A DNA stretch of 64,000 nucleotides, from contig NZ_FNNU01000007.1 in NCBI RefSeq assembly GCF_900106975.1, positions 101,066-165,065 of the forward strand, given 5' to 3'. Source of the stretch: Pseudomonas kuykendallii. Its GTDB lineage: Bacteria; Pseudomonadota; Gammaproteobacteria; Pseudomonadales; Pseudomonadaceae. Position 1 is the first letter of the stretch, and every line of letters starts with the position of its first letter. Shown here in pieces: positions 52,612 to 62,346 of the stretch. Under the pieces are notes generated by a model. The model was not told the origin of the DNA and searched no databases. It worked only from the letters and a program-made list of their open reading frames with translations. A program made the position numbers and the translations under genes.

Positions 52612-54174
52612 ATGACTTATCTAAACAAGTTGAATGCCCACTATCTGGACTTGGCCAAGTCGCCTATTCGCGACGGAGACTTCATCGGCTCCGATGCGCG
52701 TTACTCGGCCGAGTACGAACGGCTTGAGAAAGAGCTGAACAAGCCTTCTTCGCCGCACGAGACGGGCATTGTCGACTGGCAGAGAGTTCGTGAGGGCTGT
52801 GAATCTCTGCTCGCCTCCCAGTCCAAGGACCTGCGCGTCGCCGCGTGGCTGATCTGGGGCCTGTACAAGCGCGAATCCTTCGCCGGGCTGCACGCCGGAC
52901 TCGGTCTTTTGAACTACCTGTGTGCGAACCACTGGACGGAACTGTATCCCCGCAAACCGCGAACCCGCGCCGCCGCGGTCAGTTGGCTGGTCCCGCGCCT
53001 GGAGCAGGTTTTCGCCGAGCCCATCCCGCTTGTCGAGCAACTCACGCTGTTTCGCGAACTCGCCGAGCAGCTTCGTTCACTGGAGCGTTTGCTGTCCGAG
53101 CAGTTGGGCAGTGACGCGCCGCTGTTACTGCCGCTTTGTCGGCGCATGGAGGAGCAGGTCCGGCAGGCGTCCGTCGGCCAGCCGGAGCCGGGAAGCGTCG
53201 GGGCCGTTATCGCTCAGGTGAAGCAGGCCGCAAGCCAGATGCTCACTCCCGGCGCGCCAGTAGAGAGCGAAAAGGATGCCCACAAGGGGCTCCGGGCGCT
53301 GCAGGAGCAAGCCCGCCCGCTGTGCGCCTATTGGCTAAAGCAGAAGGCCAGTGACCTGCGAGCGTTGCGCCTGGCCCGCACCCTGTTGTGGTTACCCATC
53401 GAAGGCCTCCCCGAACGCAACGCAGAACAAATGACCAGCCTCCGAGGTTTGCCGCAGGACAGGCTTGTCTGCTTTCAGGAGCGCTTCCAGCAAGGTCAAT
53501 ATGCTGATCTGCTGAGCGATCTGGAGGCCAGCCTGGTGCGGGCGCCGTTCTGGCTGGACGGCCAGCACCTCGTCTGGCTGTGCTTGCAGGAGTTGCAAGC
53601 GGAGCAGGCCATGCGCGAGGTCGAGATCCAGCTCGCCTTGTTTCTGCAGCGGATGAAGGGCCTGGAAATGTTGCGCTTCCATGACGGCTCGCCGTTCGCG
53701 GATGCACAAACCCGCGCATGGATCAGCGCCCAAGTCATGCCCCATGTTCAGCCGCCGTCCAGCACAGCCCTTCCTGTCGCCAGTGAGCAGGAGGTTAGGT
53801 TGGCGTGGGACGTTGCCCTGCAGGACAACCTGCCACGCCTGCGCAAGGAAGGCCTGAAGCCCGCGGTTCAGGCCCTCAAGCAGGGGTTGGCGAGCGCCCA
53901 AGGCGGTCGTGAGCGCTTTTTCTGGCATCTGGCATTGGCGCGTTTGTGTGTTGCCGCAAAAAAGTACGAGCTGGCGAAGACCCAGCTCGAATCCCTGGAC
54001 CAGACACTTCAGGCCGGCGGTTTGTCCGACTGGGAGCCGGATCTTGTGCTCGAGGTCATGCGCCTTCTCTACAGCTGCTGCGAACTACTCCCGCAGAACC
54101 ATGCGGTTCGCGAGCGCAAGGAGGAGGTGCATAGACGACTTTGCCACCTCGATATCGAAGTGGTGCTGGACTGA
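52612..54174 (+). CDS. tssA: type VI secretion protein TssA
   Basis: A 520-residue TssA with an ImpA_N-type N-terminus (NAHYLDLAKSPIRDGDFIG, DWQRVREGCESLL, AAWLIWGLYKRESFAGLHAG) and a C-terminal domain with predicted helices for ring formation. It is the cap/priming protein that coordinates baseplate and sheath assembly. ATG 52612 is preferred (GAAGAG 6 bp upstream); in-frame starts further upstream read through non-conserved, repeat-containing DNA. The sequence best fits the H2-T6SS TssA2 type. First gene of the tss operon. Confidence 0.85.
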   Translation: MTYLNKLNAHYLDLAKSPIRDGDFIGSDARYSAEYERLEKELNKPSSPHETGIVDWQRVREGCESLLASQSKDLRVAAWLIWGLYKRESFAGLHAGLGLLNYLCANHWTELYPRKPRTRAAAVSWLVPRLEQVFAEPIPLVEQLTLFRELAEQLRSLERLLSEQLGSDAPLLLPLCRRMEEQVRQASVGQPEPGSVGAVIAQVKQAASQMLTPGAPVESEKDAHKGLRALQEQARPLCAYWLKQKASDLRALRLARTLLWLPIEGLPERNAEQMTSLRGLPQDRLVCFQERFQQGQYADLLSDLEASLVRAPFWLDGQHLVWLCLQELQAEQAMREVEIQLALFLQRMKGLEMLRFHDGSPFADAQTRAWISAQVMPHVQPPSSTALPVASEQEVRLAWDVALQDNLPRLRKEGLKPAVQALKQGLASAQGGRERFFWHLALARLCVAAKKYELAKTQLESLDQTLQAGGLSDWEPDLVLEVMRLLYSCCELLPQNHAVRERKEEVHRRLCHLDIEVVLD

Positions 54175-54204
54175 TCGCAAGACTGAACACAAAGGAGAAT
54201 GAAC

Positions 54205-54711
54205 ATGGCCAAAGAAGGCTCGGTGGCACCCAAGGAACGCGTCAACGTCACGTTCAAGCCCGCCGCCGGAGGTGCGCAGGAAGAGATCGAACTGCCGCTC
54301 AAACTCATGGTTCTGGGCGACTTCAACCAGCAGCTCGATGAGCGAAAGGTCGAGGACCGTCAACCCATCGGCATCGACAAGAACAACTTCGACGAGGTAC
54401 TCGCCAAGCAGGAGCTGAGCCTCAGCTTCGGCGTGGCCAATCACCTGCTGGAGGACGCCAGCGATGAAGACCTCGGCGTGCAGCTGCGCATCCACTCCAT
54501 GAAAGATTTCAATCCGGCCAATCTGGTCGATCAGGTCCCGGAGCTGAAGAAGCTGATGGAACTTCGTGATGCGCTGGTCGCGCTGAAGGGCCCCTTGGGC
54601 AATGCCCCGGCGTTCCGCCGCGCCATCGAAAGTGTGCTGGCCGATGACGTCTCGCGGGAGCGGGTGCTCGGCGAGCTGGGTCTCGCCGCACAAGACAAAC
54701 TGGATGCTTGA
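54205..54711 (+). CDS. tssB: T6SS sheath small subunit TssB (VipA)
   Basis: A 168-residue VipA-family protein. Conserved segments include PKERVNVTFKP, LPLKLMVLGDFN, IDKNNFDEVLAKQELSL and FNPANLVDQVPELKKL. With TssC it forms the contractile sheath. ATG 54205 is supported by AAGGAG at 7 bp; ATG 54199 lies against that site. Followed by tssC after 26 bp. Confidence 0.95.
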   Translation: MAKEGSVAPKERVNVTFKPAAGGAQEEIELPLKLMVLGDFNQQLDERKVEDRQPIGIDKNNFDEVLAKQELSLSFGVANHLLEDASDEDLGVQLRIHSMKDFNPANLVDQVPELKKLMELRDALVALKGPLGNAPAFRRAIESVLADDVSRERVLGELGLAAQDKLDA

Positions 54712-54737
54712 GAACACCTCACAGGGAAGTGGAAACC

Positions 54738-56216
54738 ATGAGCACTAGCGCAGCAGCCATCGACGGCGACAAGAATTTCGCCGAGCTCGGCATTCTCGAC
54801 CGCATCATTGCCGAAACCAAACTTAGCCCCGATGACGAGGCTTACGATATCGCCAAGCGGGGCGTCTCCGCGTTCATTGAAGAGCTGCTCAAGCCGCAGA
54901 ACGAGCACGAGTCGGTGAAGAAGGCCATGGTCGACCGCATGATCGCGGAGATCGACGCCAAGCTCAGCCGGCAGATGGATGAAATCCTCCATCATCCGCA
55001 GTTTCAGGCGCTCGAGTCCTCGTGGCGGGGACTCAAGCTGCTGGTGGATCGGACCAATTTCCGCGAGAACATCAAGCTGGAGATTCTCAACGTCTCCAAG
55101 CAGGACCTGCTCGACGACTTCGAGGACAGCCCGGAGATCGTCCAGTCCGGTCTCTACAAGCACATCTACACCGCCGAGTACGGCCAGTTCGGTGGCCAGC
55201 CGGTGGCCGCGCTGATTGCCAACTACTTCTTCGATCCGAGTGCGCCGGATGTGAAAACGTTGCAGTACGTCGCCAGCGTCGCCTGTATGTCCCATGCTCC
55301 CTTCATCGCCTCGGCAGGCCCCAAGTTCTTCGGTCTGGAGAGCTTTACCGGCCTGCCCGACATGAAGGACCTCAAGGACCACTTCGAGGGCCCGCAATTC
55401 GCCAAGTGGCAGAGCTTCCGGGAGCAGGAGGACTCTCGCTATGTCGGCCTGACGGTGCCCCGTTTCCTGCTGCGCAATCCGTATGATCCCGAAGACAACC
55501 CGGTGAAAACCTTCGTCTACCGGGAGAATGTCGCAAACAGCCACGAACATTACCTGTGGGGCAATACCGCCTATACCTTCGCCAGCAGGCTGACCGACAG
55601 TTTCGCCAAGTTCCGCTGGTGCCCGAACATCATCGGGCCACAAAGCGGTGGGGCGGTGGAAGATCTTCCGCTTCACCATTTCGAAAGCATGGGCGAGATC
55701 GAAACCAAGATTCCGACCGAGGTGCTGGTGTCCGATCGGCGCGAGTATGAGTTGGCGGAGGAGGGTTTCATCGCCCTGACGATGCGCAAGGGCAGCGATA
55801 ACGCGGCGTTTTTCTCCGCCAATTCAGCGCAGAAGCCGAAGTTCTTCGGCATCAGTGAAGAAGGCAAGAATGCCGAGCTGAACTACAAGCTCGGCACGCA
55901 GCTGCCTTATCTGTTCATCGTCAACCGCCTGGCTCACTATCTGAAGGTTCTGCAGCGCGAACAGATTGGTGCGTGGAAAGAGCGTACCGACCTTGAGCTG
56001 GAATTGAACAAGTGGATTCGGCAGTTCGTGGCGGACCAGGAGAACCCCAGCTCGGAGGTACGAAGCCGGCGACCACTGCGAGCGGCCCAGGTCATCGTCA
56101 GCGACGTCGAGGGCGAGCCTGGCTGGTACCGGGTCAGCTTGAACGTGCGGCCACATTTCAAGTACATGGGCGCCGATTTCACCTTGTCGCTGGTGGGCAA
56201 GTTGGACAAGGAGTGA
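54738..56216 (+). CDS. tssC: T6SS sheath large subunit TssC (VipB)
   Basis: A 492-residue VipB-family protein of typical length. ALESSWRGLKLLVDRTNF and ARFLLRNPYDPE-like VPRFLLRNPYDPEDNPVKTF are family hallmarks; the C-terminal VRSRRPLRAAQVIVSDVEG and NVRPHFKYMGADFTLSLVG match sheath proteins. It interacts with ClpV for sheath recycling through its N-terminal helix. It lies between tssB and tssE in the usual order. Confidence 0.95.
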   Translation: MSTSAAAIDGDKNFAELGILDRIIAETKLSPDDEAYDIAKRGVSAFIEELLKPQNEHESVKKAMVDRMIAEIDAKLSRQMDEILHHPQFQALESSWRGLKLLVDRTNFRENIKLEILNVSKQDLLDDFEDSPEIVQSGLYKHIYTAEYGQFGGQPVAALIANYFFDPSAPDVKTLQYVASVACMSHAPFIASAGPKFFGLESFTGLPDMKDLKDHFEGPQFAKWQSFREQEDSRYVGLTVPRFLLRNPYDPEDNPVKTFVYRENVANSHEHYLWGNTAYTFASRLTDSFAKFRWCPNIIGPQSGGAVEDLPLHHFESMGEIETKIPTEVLVSDRREYELAEEGFIALTMRKGSDNAAFFSANSAQKPKFFGISEEGKNAELNYKLGTQLPYLFIVNRLAHYLKVLQREQIGAWKERTDLELELNKWIRQFVADQENPSSEVRSRRPLRAAQVIVSDVEGEPGWYRVSLNVRPHFKYMGADFTLSLVGKLDKE

Positions 56217-56220
56217 CGGC

Positions 56221-56634
56221 GTGTCCTACGGAAGTCTCTTCGAGCGCCTGAACGGTACAGCCCAGCTGCGGAAGGGCTGGAGTCGCGAAGTGGCGGTCAT
56301 GGCATCGGTGGCTGACCATCTCGGAAAGATGCTCAGTACCCGGGCGGGCAGCGTGCAAACGTTGCCCGACTATGGACTTCCCGACCTCAACGACATGAGT
56401 CGCTCGTTACACGACTCGTTGCTTCAGGCTCGCACGGCTATCGAGCGTTTCGTCGGGCAGTACGAGCCACGCCTGACGAGCGTGCGGGTTGCGCCTTTGC
56501 CCTGCAAGCACGACCCGCTCACGCTGTCTTTCACCTTGGACGGGTTGCTGAATATTGATGGGCAGACGCGCCCGATCAGTTTTACCGCACGCCTGGACGG
56601 CAGCGGCAAGGTCAGGGTCCAACGTAATGGCTGA
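56221..56634 (+). CDS. tssE: T6SS baseplate protein TssE (gp25-like)
   Basis: A 137-residue gp25-like protein. SYGSLFERLNGTAQLRKG is followed by LGKMLSTRAGSVQTLPDYGLPDLND, the typical wedge-protein signature, and a final region with YEPRLTSVRVAPLP. It nucleates sheath polymerisation on the baseplate. GTG 56221 is supported by AAGGAG 7 bp upstream, at the end of tssC, so the two are coupled. Confidence 0.92.
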   Translation: MSYGSLFERLNGTAQLRKGWSREVAVMASVADHLGKMLSTRAGSVQTLPDYGLPDLNDMSRSLHDSLLQARTAIERFVGQYEPRLTSVRVAPLPCKHDPLTLSFTLDGLLNIDGQTRPISFTARLDGSGKVRVQRNG

Positions 56635-56637
56635 GCC

Positions 56638-57006
56638 ATGGATGGCGATGACATGAACTTCATAAAATTATCCTCGGCATTAACTGCCTGGATTTCGACA
56701 GCGGCAGGTAGCTCGGCAACTTTCCATGCCCGCGTCCATGTTCCGAGTGAGTTATGCAATACATCCGCTCCCCTGTTAGTTGTAGGGGATAGCGGCGATC
56801 CGTCGGCCTTTCATTTCGTTCAAATTCTTCAGAGTTCAAACACAGCAATCGGTACCTGGCGCCAACAACTTCTTCGCCTCGAGAAGTGCTGGGTCAATCC
56901 GATGGAATTCGTATTTCCTCTCTATTCATCTGCACATCCGGTTTCTACGACCCTAACCGATCAGGGCCATGTTCCGTACGCTTCGTATCCATCGGAAAAG
57001 GACTGA
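56638..57006 (+). CDS. unknown ORF inserted between tssE and tssF
   Basis: An open frame of 122 residues on the same strand, 4 bp after tssE and 6 bp before tssF. Its codon use is less GC-biased than its neighbours (frequent TTA, ATA, ACA, AAT) and no strong ribosome binding site is visible, so its coding status is uncertain. The predicted protein has no signal peptide or long membrane helix and contains two cysteines. It matches no T6SS component I know, and this position is normally empty in H2-type clusters. It could be an acquired accessory gene, an effector- or immunity-related gene, or non-coding filler. Confidence 0.45.
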   Translation: MDGDDMNFIKLSSALTAWISTAAGSSATFHARVHVPSELCNTSAPLLVVGDSGDPSAFHFVQILQSSNTAIGTWRQQLLRLEKCWVNPMEFVFPLYSSAHPVSTTLTDQGHVPYASYPSEKD

Positions 57007-57012
57007 AGCGCC

Positions 57013-58803
57013 ATGTCCTTCAACCACTATTACCAGAGCGAACTCACGGCCTTGCGCCAGCTCGGCAAGTGCTTTGCCGACCGCAGCCCGGCGCTGGCGC
57101 CTTTCCTTGGGCAGGCGGGGCGCGATCCGGATGTGGAGCGGTTGCTGGAGGGCTTCGCGTTTCTAACCGGGCGTCTTCGGCAGAAGCTGGACGATGAACT
57201 GCCGGAGCTGACCCATTCGCTGATGCACCTGCTGTGGCCTAACTACATGCGGCCATTGCCTGCGTTCAGCATGGTGCAGTTCGATCCGTTGAAGCGTCCG
57301 GGACCGGCTTTGTCGGTGCCTCGCAATACGCCGGCGGAATCGCGGCCCATCGAAGGCGTTACTTGCCGTTTCCGTACCGCCTATGCCACCTCGGTGTTCC
57401 CGCTGGAGCTCACCGGCCTGGATTACTCGGTCAAGGGCGGTGGCGCGCTGCTCAGTTTGCGCGTGGAAATGTGCGCGGACGGTCATCTGGGCGAGCTCGC
57501 ACTGTCCAGCCTGCGTCTGCATTTGTGCGGTGACCGCTACATCAGCCAGTTGCTGTATCTGGGTTTACTGCGTCATCTCGAAGGCATTCAGCTGGTCTTC
57601 CTCGACGCCGAACACAGGCCACTCGAAGACGATCATGGCCAGATGCTGTCGCTGCTGTCGCTGGATCCCAGCCAGGTACAGGCAGTAGGTTTCTCCGAGA
57701 GCGAGGCGCTGGTTCCCTATCCGCTGAATACCTTTCGCGGCTACCGCTATCTGCAGGAGTACTTCGCGTTTCAGGACAAATTCCTGTTTCTCGACCTGCT
57801 CGGCCTAGAACGGCTCAACCCTCTGCTGGGAGAGCGGATCGGTGAGGCGCGCGGCTTTGAGGTGCGCTTCGACATTCGCCAGGCGGGGGTGCAGCGCATC
57901 AGGCCGACGCTGGACAATGTGCGCCTGCACTGCACGCCGGTGGTCAACCTCTTTGAGCACGATGCCATCCCGATTCGCCTGGATGGCAAGCAGGATCAGT
58001 ACCTGCTGCTACCTGCAGAACTCGACTCCAGGCATTGCGGCGTCTTCTCGGTGGATCGGGTGACCGGTTGGAAGCCCGGGGGGATGGGCTATCAGGAGTA
58101 CGTCGCGTTCGAGTCCTTCGAGCACGATCCGAGTTTCGACGTGCCGCTGGCGCGCCCACATTACAGCGTCCGACAGCAACCATCGTTGCTCGGCGATGGC
58201 CTGGAAACCTATCTCAGCTTCGGCCTGCGCGACCTCGACCAGCATGAAACACTCTCCGTAGAACTGACGTGTACCAATCAGAACCTGCCGAGCCAGCTAC
58301 GGGCGGGCGATATCTGCCTGCCCAGCGAGGACACCCCGGAGTTTCTGACGTTTCGAAACATCGGCAGCGTGACCTCGAGCTACGCCCCACCCGTACATCG
58401 TGACTTCCTCTGGAAGCTGATCAGCAACCTGTCGCTCAACTACCTGTCGCTGACGAATGTCGAGGCGCTGAAGGTGATCCTCGAGACCTATGACCTGCCG
58501 CGTCACTATGACCAGCAGGCAGAAAAGGTCAGCCGGCGTCTGCTGGGAGGGCTCGAGGCGATCAGCCATCAGCATGTCGATCGATTGCTGCGGGGTTTGC
58601 CGGTGCGCGGAGTACGCACGGAGCTGGTGATGAATCCCGACGGCTATCTGGGCGAGGGCGATCTGTTCCTTTTCGCCTCGGTGCTCAACGAGTTCCTGGC
58701 TCTGTACGCCAGTCTTAATTCGTACCACGAGCTGCACGTACGCAGTACACAAGGAGAGGTGTACCGATGGACGCCACGCATGGGGCAGCAGCCCCTGCTT
58801 TGA
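57013..58803 (+). CDS. tssF: T6SS baseplate protein TssF (VasA/ImpG)
   Basis: A 596-residue TssF. The N-terminus MSFNHYYQSELTALRQLGK is followed by LMHLLWPNYMRPLPAFSMVQ, the ITHSLLELLYPHY-like family signature. The C-terminus contains WKLISNLSLNYLSL and HELHVRSTQGEVYRWTPRMG. With TssG, TssE and TssK it forms the baseplate wedge. The 3' end overlaps tssG by 37 bp. The gene follows the unknown ORF by 6 bp. Confidence 0.93.
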   Translation: MSFNHYYQSELTALRQLGKCFADRSPALAPFLGQAGRDPDVERLLEGFAFLTGRLRQKLDDELPELTHSLMHLLWPNYMRPLPAFSMVQFDPLKRPGPALSVPRNTPAESRPIEGVTCRFRTAYATSVFPLELTGLDYSVKGGGALLSLRVEMCADGHLGELALSSLRLHLCGDRYISQLLYLGLLRHLEGIQLVFLDAEHRPLEDDHGQMLSLLSLDPSQVQAVGFSESEALVPYPLNTFRGYRYLQEYFAFQDKFLFLDLLGLERLNPLLGERIGEARGFEVRFDIRQAGVQRIRPTLDNVRLHCTPVVNLFEHDAIPIRLDGKQDQYLLLPAELDSRHCGVFSVDRVTGWKPGGMGYQEYVAFESFEHDPSFDVPLARPHYSVRQQPSLLGDGLETYLSFGLRDLDQHETLSVELTCTNQNLPSQLRAGDICLPSEDTPEFLTFRNIGSVTSSYAPPVHRDFLWKLISNLSLNYLSLTNVEALKVILETYDLPRHYDQQAEKVSRRLLGGLEAISHQHVDRLLRGLPVRGVRTELVMNPDGYLGEGDLFLFASVLNEFLALYASLNSYHELHVRSTQGEVYRWTPRMGQQPLL

Positions 58804-59774
58804 GCCGGCTGAGCCGGGGCATTCGAGAGTACAGCCTGTTCCAGGGTGTGCTGCTGGTGCTTGATCGGCTACGGGCCGCCTATCCCGATCTGGACGAGGA
58901 GGGGCTGTACGCTCGGCTTGAGTTTCAAGCCAACCCGAGCCTCGGCTTTCCGGGTAGCGATATCGACCAGCTGCAGTTCTTCGAGGAGGGCGGGGAGCTA
59001 CGTGCGCGGCTGCGCATCAATCTGATCGGACTTTGCGGTGCCGGATCTCCATTGCCGACGTTCTACGCCGATCAGGCGCTGGGCGATGGCGATGAGGGAA
59101 ATCCAACACGCGCATTTCTCGACCTCTTCAATGGACGCTTGCAACGTCTGCTGTTGCCGATCTGGCGCAAGTACCGTTATCGCGCGGGGTTCCGGCCGGG
59201 CGCCACGGACGCCTTCTCCGCGCATCTGTTCGCTCTCATCGGTCTGGGCGGCGAGACCATTCGCGGCGCGTCCGAACTCAACTGGAAGCGGTTGCTGCCC
59301 TATCTCGGTCTGCTCAGCCTGCGCGCGCATTCCGCCGCGTTGATCGAATCGGTCCTGCGGTACTACTTCAAGCATGCCGAGCTGTTCATCGAACAGTGCA
59401 TCGAGCGCCAGGTGACGATTCTGGGCGAACAGCTCAACCGGCTCGGTCTGGCGAACAGCCGTTTGGGTGAAAGCCTGGTGTTGGGCGAGCGGGTCCGGGA
59501 TCGCGGTGGAAAATTCCGTATTCACATCCGCCAGCTGGGTTGGCAGCGCTTCCACGAGTTCCTGCCCATAGGTACGGGCTATCAACCGCTCTGCGCGCTG
59601 GCGCGTTTCACCCTGCGCGATCCGCTGGCCTACGACATTCGTCTGCAATTGCGTCAGGACGAAATACGCGAGCTGCGTCTGGGCGCCGATAACCCCTGCC
59701 GGCTGGGTTGGACCAGTTGGCTCGGGAGTCGGCAGGCGGATGGTCTGGTGACCTTGAGCAGCCAATCTCACTGA
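58767..59774 (+). CDS. tssG: T6SS baseplate protein TssG (VasB/ImpH)
   Basis: A 335-residue TssG. ATG 58767 is preceded by AAGGAG about 10 bp upstream and lies inside the end of tssF, so coupling is likely. Family segments include RIREYSLFQGV-like GIREYSLFQGVLLVL, FQANPSLGFPGSDIDQL, GLCGAGSPLPTFY and the C-terminal LGADNPCRLGWTSWLG. It pairs with TssF in the wedge complex. clpV follows after 10 bp. Confidence 0.93.
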   Translation: MDATHGAAAPALSRLSRGIREYSLFQGVLLVLDRLRAAYPDLDEEGLYARLEFQANPSLGFPGSDIDQLQFFEEGGELRARLRINLIGLCGAGSPLPTFYADQALGDGDEGNPTRAFLDLFNGRLQRLLLPIWRKYRYRAGFRPGATDAFSAHLFALIGLGGETIRGASELNWKRLLPYLGLLSLRAHSAALIESVLRYYFKHAELFIEQCIERQVTILGEQLNRLGLANSRLGESLVLGERVRDRGGKFRIHIRQLGWQRFHEFLPIGTGYQPLCALARFTLRDPLAYDIRLQLRQDEIRELRLGADNPCRLGWTSWLGSRQADGLVTLSSQSH

Positions 59775-59784
59775 GGACAGCGAG

Positions 59785-62346
59785 ATGATCAACGTCGATC
59801 TGCAACGACTGGTGCTGGCATTGGATGCCGAAAGCAAACGCGACCTGGAGCGCGCCGCCGAGCGATGCGTCTCACGCGGAGGCAGCAGGATTCTGCTGGA
59901 GGATTTGCTCCTCGGCCTGCTGGAGCGCAGCGATGGCGTGCTGATGCGGGCTTTGCAGGATGCCGGCGTCGAACCCGGAGCGCTGGCGGCCACGCTGCAA
60001 CCGCGCGCAGAGCGTAGCGAATCGCTCAATCCGGTCTTTTCCGGCGAACTGGTGCAGTGGCTGCAGGATTCGCTGCTCATGGCCAACCTTGAACTCGGCA
60101 GGACCCAGATTGACCAGGCGGCGTTGCTTCTTGCGCTGCTGTGCAACCCGCTGCGTTATGCCGGCAGCCAATTCCAGCCCTTGCTGGCGAGGTTGAGCGT
60201 GCAGCGCCTGCGAGAGTTTGCCCGCGCCGGGCAGGCGCCCGATCCCATGGAGCAGGTGCCCGCTGGCCAGACCAATCTGCAGCGCTTCACCCATAACTTT
60301 ACCCAGCAGGCGCGGGACGGGAAGCTCGATCCGGTGCTCTGCCGGGATTCCGCGATTCGCCAGATGATCGACATCCTCGCGCGGCGCCGGAAGAACAATC
60401 CGATCGTGGTCGGCGAAGCCGGCGTCGGCAAGACCGCGGTGGTTGAAGGGCTGGCGTTGCGCATCGTTCGAGGTGACGTGCCGGAAGCCCTCGCGGGCGT
60501 CGAGCTGCTCTGTCTCGACCTTGGATTGCTGCAGGCGGGCGCGAGTATCAAGGGCGAGTTCGAGCGCCGCCTGCAGGGGGTTATCGATGAGGTGAAGATG
60601 GCGCTCAAACCCATCATCCTCTTCATCGACGAGGCGCACAGCCTGATCGGGGCGGGTGGCCAGGCGGGCAGCAACGATGCGGCGAATCTGCTGAAGCCGG
60701 CGCTGGCGCGGGGCGAGCTTCGCACCATCGCGGCAACCACCTGGAGCGAATACAAGAAATACTTCGAGAAAGACCCCGCGCTGGCGCGGCGCTTCCAGCC
60801 GGTGCAGCTGCATGAGCCCAGCGTGAGCGAGGCGGTAACCATCCTTCGCGGCCTGGCGCCGGTCTATCAGCGCAGTCATGGCATTTACCTGCGTGACGAT
60901 GCGGTGGTCGCCGCCGCAGAGCTTTCCGCCCGCTACCTTGCTGGTCGGCAATTGCCGGACAAGGCCGTGGACGTTCTCGATACCGCCTGTGCGCGTGTCC
61001 GCATCAGCCTGTCCACGGCGCCGGAAGCGCTGGAGCGTTTGCGTGGCGAAATTGCCGAAGGTGTTCGTCAGGCGCATGCCCAGCGGCGTGATCTGAGTGC
61101 CGGTTTGGCGGTCGACGAGCCTGCCCTGGATGAGCTGGAAGCGCGTCTTGTCGAGGCCGAAGACGAATGCCGGCAGTTGGAATCGCGTTGGCAGCGCCAG
61201 CGACTGTTGGCGCAGCGGCTACTCGACCTTCGGCAGCAGCAGGCTACCGCGGACTCGGCATCGTCGACGGGGATAGAGACGGCGTTGCGTGAGACCCAGG
61301 CCGAGCTGGCGGCGGAGCAAGCGCAGTCACGTCTGGTCAGCCACGAGGTCTGCCCACGACTGGTTGCCGAGGTGATCAGCCACTGGACCGGTGTACCGCT
61401 GTCGCAGCTGGCACGCGAGCACAACGCCCGCTTGATGAGTTTCGCCGCCGATCTGCGTCAGCGCGTGCGTGGTCAGGACCCGGCGGTGGATGCGCTGGAT
61501 CGTGCGATGCGAGCAACGGCGGTCGGGCTGAATCGGGCCGATGCTCCCGTGGGCGTCTTCCTTCTCGTCGGCCCGAGTGGTGTCGGCAAAACCGAAACGG
61601 CACTGGCGCTCGCCGAGCTGCTGTATGGCGGCGAGCGTTTTCTCACCACCCTGAACATGTCCGAGTTTCAGGAGCGGCACAGCATTTCCCGGCTGATCGG
61701 GTCGCCACCGGGTTATGTCGGCTACGGGGAAGGCGGCGTACTGACAGAGGCGGTGAGGCAGAAACCTTACTCGGTGATTCTTCTCGATGAAGTGGAGAAG
61801 GCCGATCCGGACGTTCTCAATCTCTTCTACCAGATTTTCGACAAGGGCCTGGCGAACGACGGTGAAGGGCGCGAGATCGATTTCCGCAACACGCTGATCC
61901 TGATGACTTCCAACCTCGCCAGCGAGCGGATCGCCACGCTGTGTGGGCACCGTCGACCTGACATCCAGGAACTGCGGGAGGCCATCCGTCCGGCTCTCTC
62001 CCACCATTTCAAGCCTGCGTTGCTGGCGCGTATCTGCGTGGTGCCCTACTACCCGGTGAGCGGCGAGGTACTGCGTGAGCTGGTCGAGATGAAGCTGGCC
62101 CGTTTCGCCGAGCGCTTGCGGCGGCGCAACCTGGGGCTCAGCTATACCGACGCGCTGCTCACGCGCATCACCGAACGCTGTGCGCAGGGCGATAGCGGTG
62201 CTCGTCTGATAGACCGGCTGATCGAAAGCGACCTGCAGCCCATGATCGTGGACCGCTTGCTGGGCGCGATGGCGGGCGGAGAGCCGCTGCGGCACGTGCA
62301 CGCCACGCTGAACGGCGAAGGAGCGATGGTCTGTGAGTTCGCCTGA
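59785..62346 (+). CDS. clpV: T6SS ATPase ClpV (TssH)
   Basis: An 853-residue class I Clp/Hsp100 ATPase. The N-domain (about 1-150) binds TssC. NBD1 has GEAGVGKT and IILFIDEAHSLIGAGG; the middle domain has coiled-coil character (about 405-515); NBD2 has GPSGVGKTETALALAEL, the VILLDEVEKADPDVLNLF segment and GYVGYGEGGVLTEAV. It disassembles the contracted sheath. Its 3' end overlaps the activator gene by 14 bp. Resembles ClpV2 of the H2 cluster. Confidence 0.93.
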   Translation: MINVDLQRLVLALDAESKRDLERAAERCVSRGGSRILLEDLLLGLLERSDGVLMRALQDAGVEPGALAATLQPRAERSESLNPVFSGELVQWLQDSLLMANLELGRTQIDQAALLLALLCNPLRYAGSQFQPLLARLSVQRLREFARAGQAPDPMEQVPAGQTNLQRFTHNFTQQARDGKLDPVLCRDSAIRQMIDILARRRKNNPIVVGEAGVGKTAVVEGLALRIVRGDVPEALAGVELLCLDLGLLQAGASIKGEFERRLQGVIDEVKMALKPIILFIDEAHSLIGAGGQAGSNDAANLLKPALARGELRTIAATTWSEYKKYFEKDPALARRFQPVQLHEPSVSEAVTILRGLAPVYQRSHGIYLRDDAVVAAAELSARYLAGRQLPDKAVDVLDTACARVRISLSTAPEALERLRGEIAEGVRQAHAQRRDLSAGLAVDEPALDELEARLVEAEDECRQLESRWQRQRLLAQRLLDLRQQQATADSASSTGIETALRETQAELAAEQAQSRLVSHEVCPRLVAEVISHWTGVPLSQLAREHNARLMSFAADLRQRVRGQDPAVDALDRAMRATAVGLNRADAPVGVFLLVGPSGVGKTETALALAELLYGGERFLTTLNMSEFQERHSISRLIGSPPGYVGYGEGGVLTEAVRQKPYSVILLDEVEKADPDVLNLFYQIFDKGLANDGEGREIDFRNTLILMTSNLASERIATLCGHRRPDIQELREAIRPALSHHFKPALLARICVVPYYPVSGEVLRELVEMKLARFAERLRRRNLGLSYTDALLTRITERCAQGDSGARLIDRLIESDLQPMIVDRLLGAMAGGEPLRHVHATLNGEGAMVCEFA

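Noticed and set aside
56660..56848. 62-codon open frame on the minus strand inside the tssE-tssF gap
   Set aside because: It is short, antisense to the T6SS operon and lacks a ribosome binding site; the plus-strand frame covering the same DNA is the better candidate.
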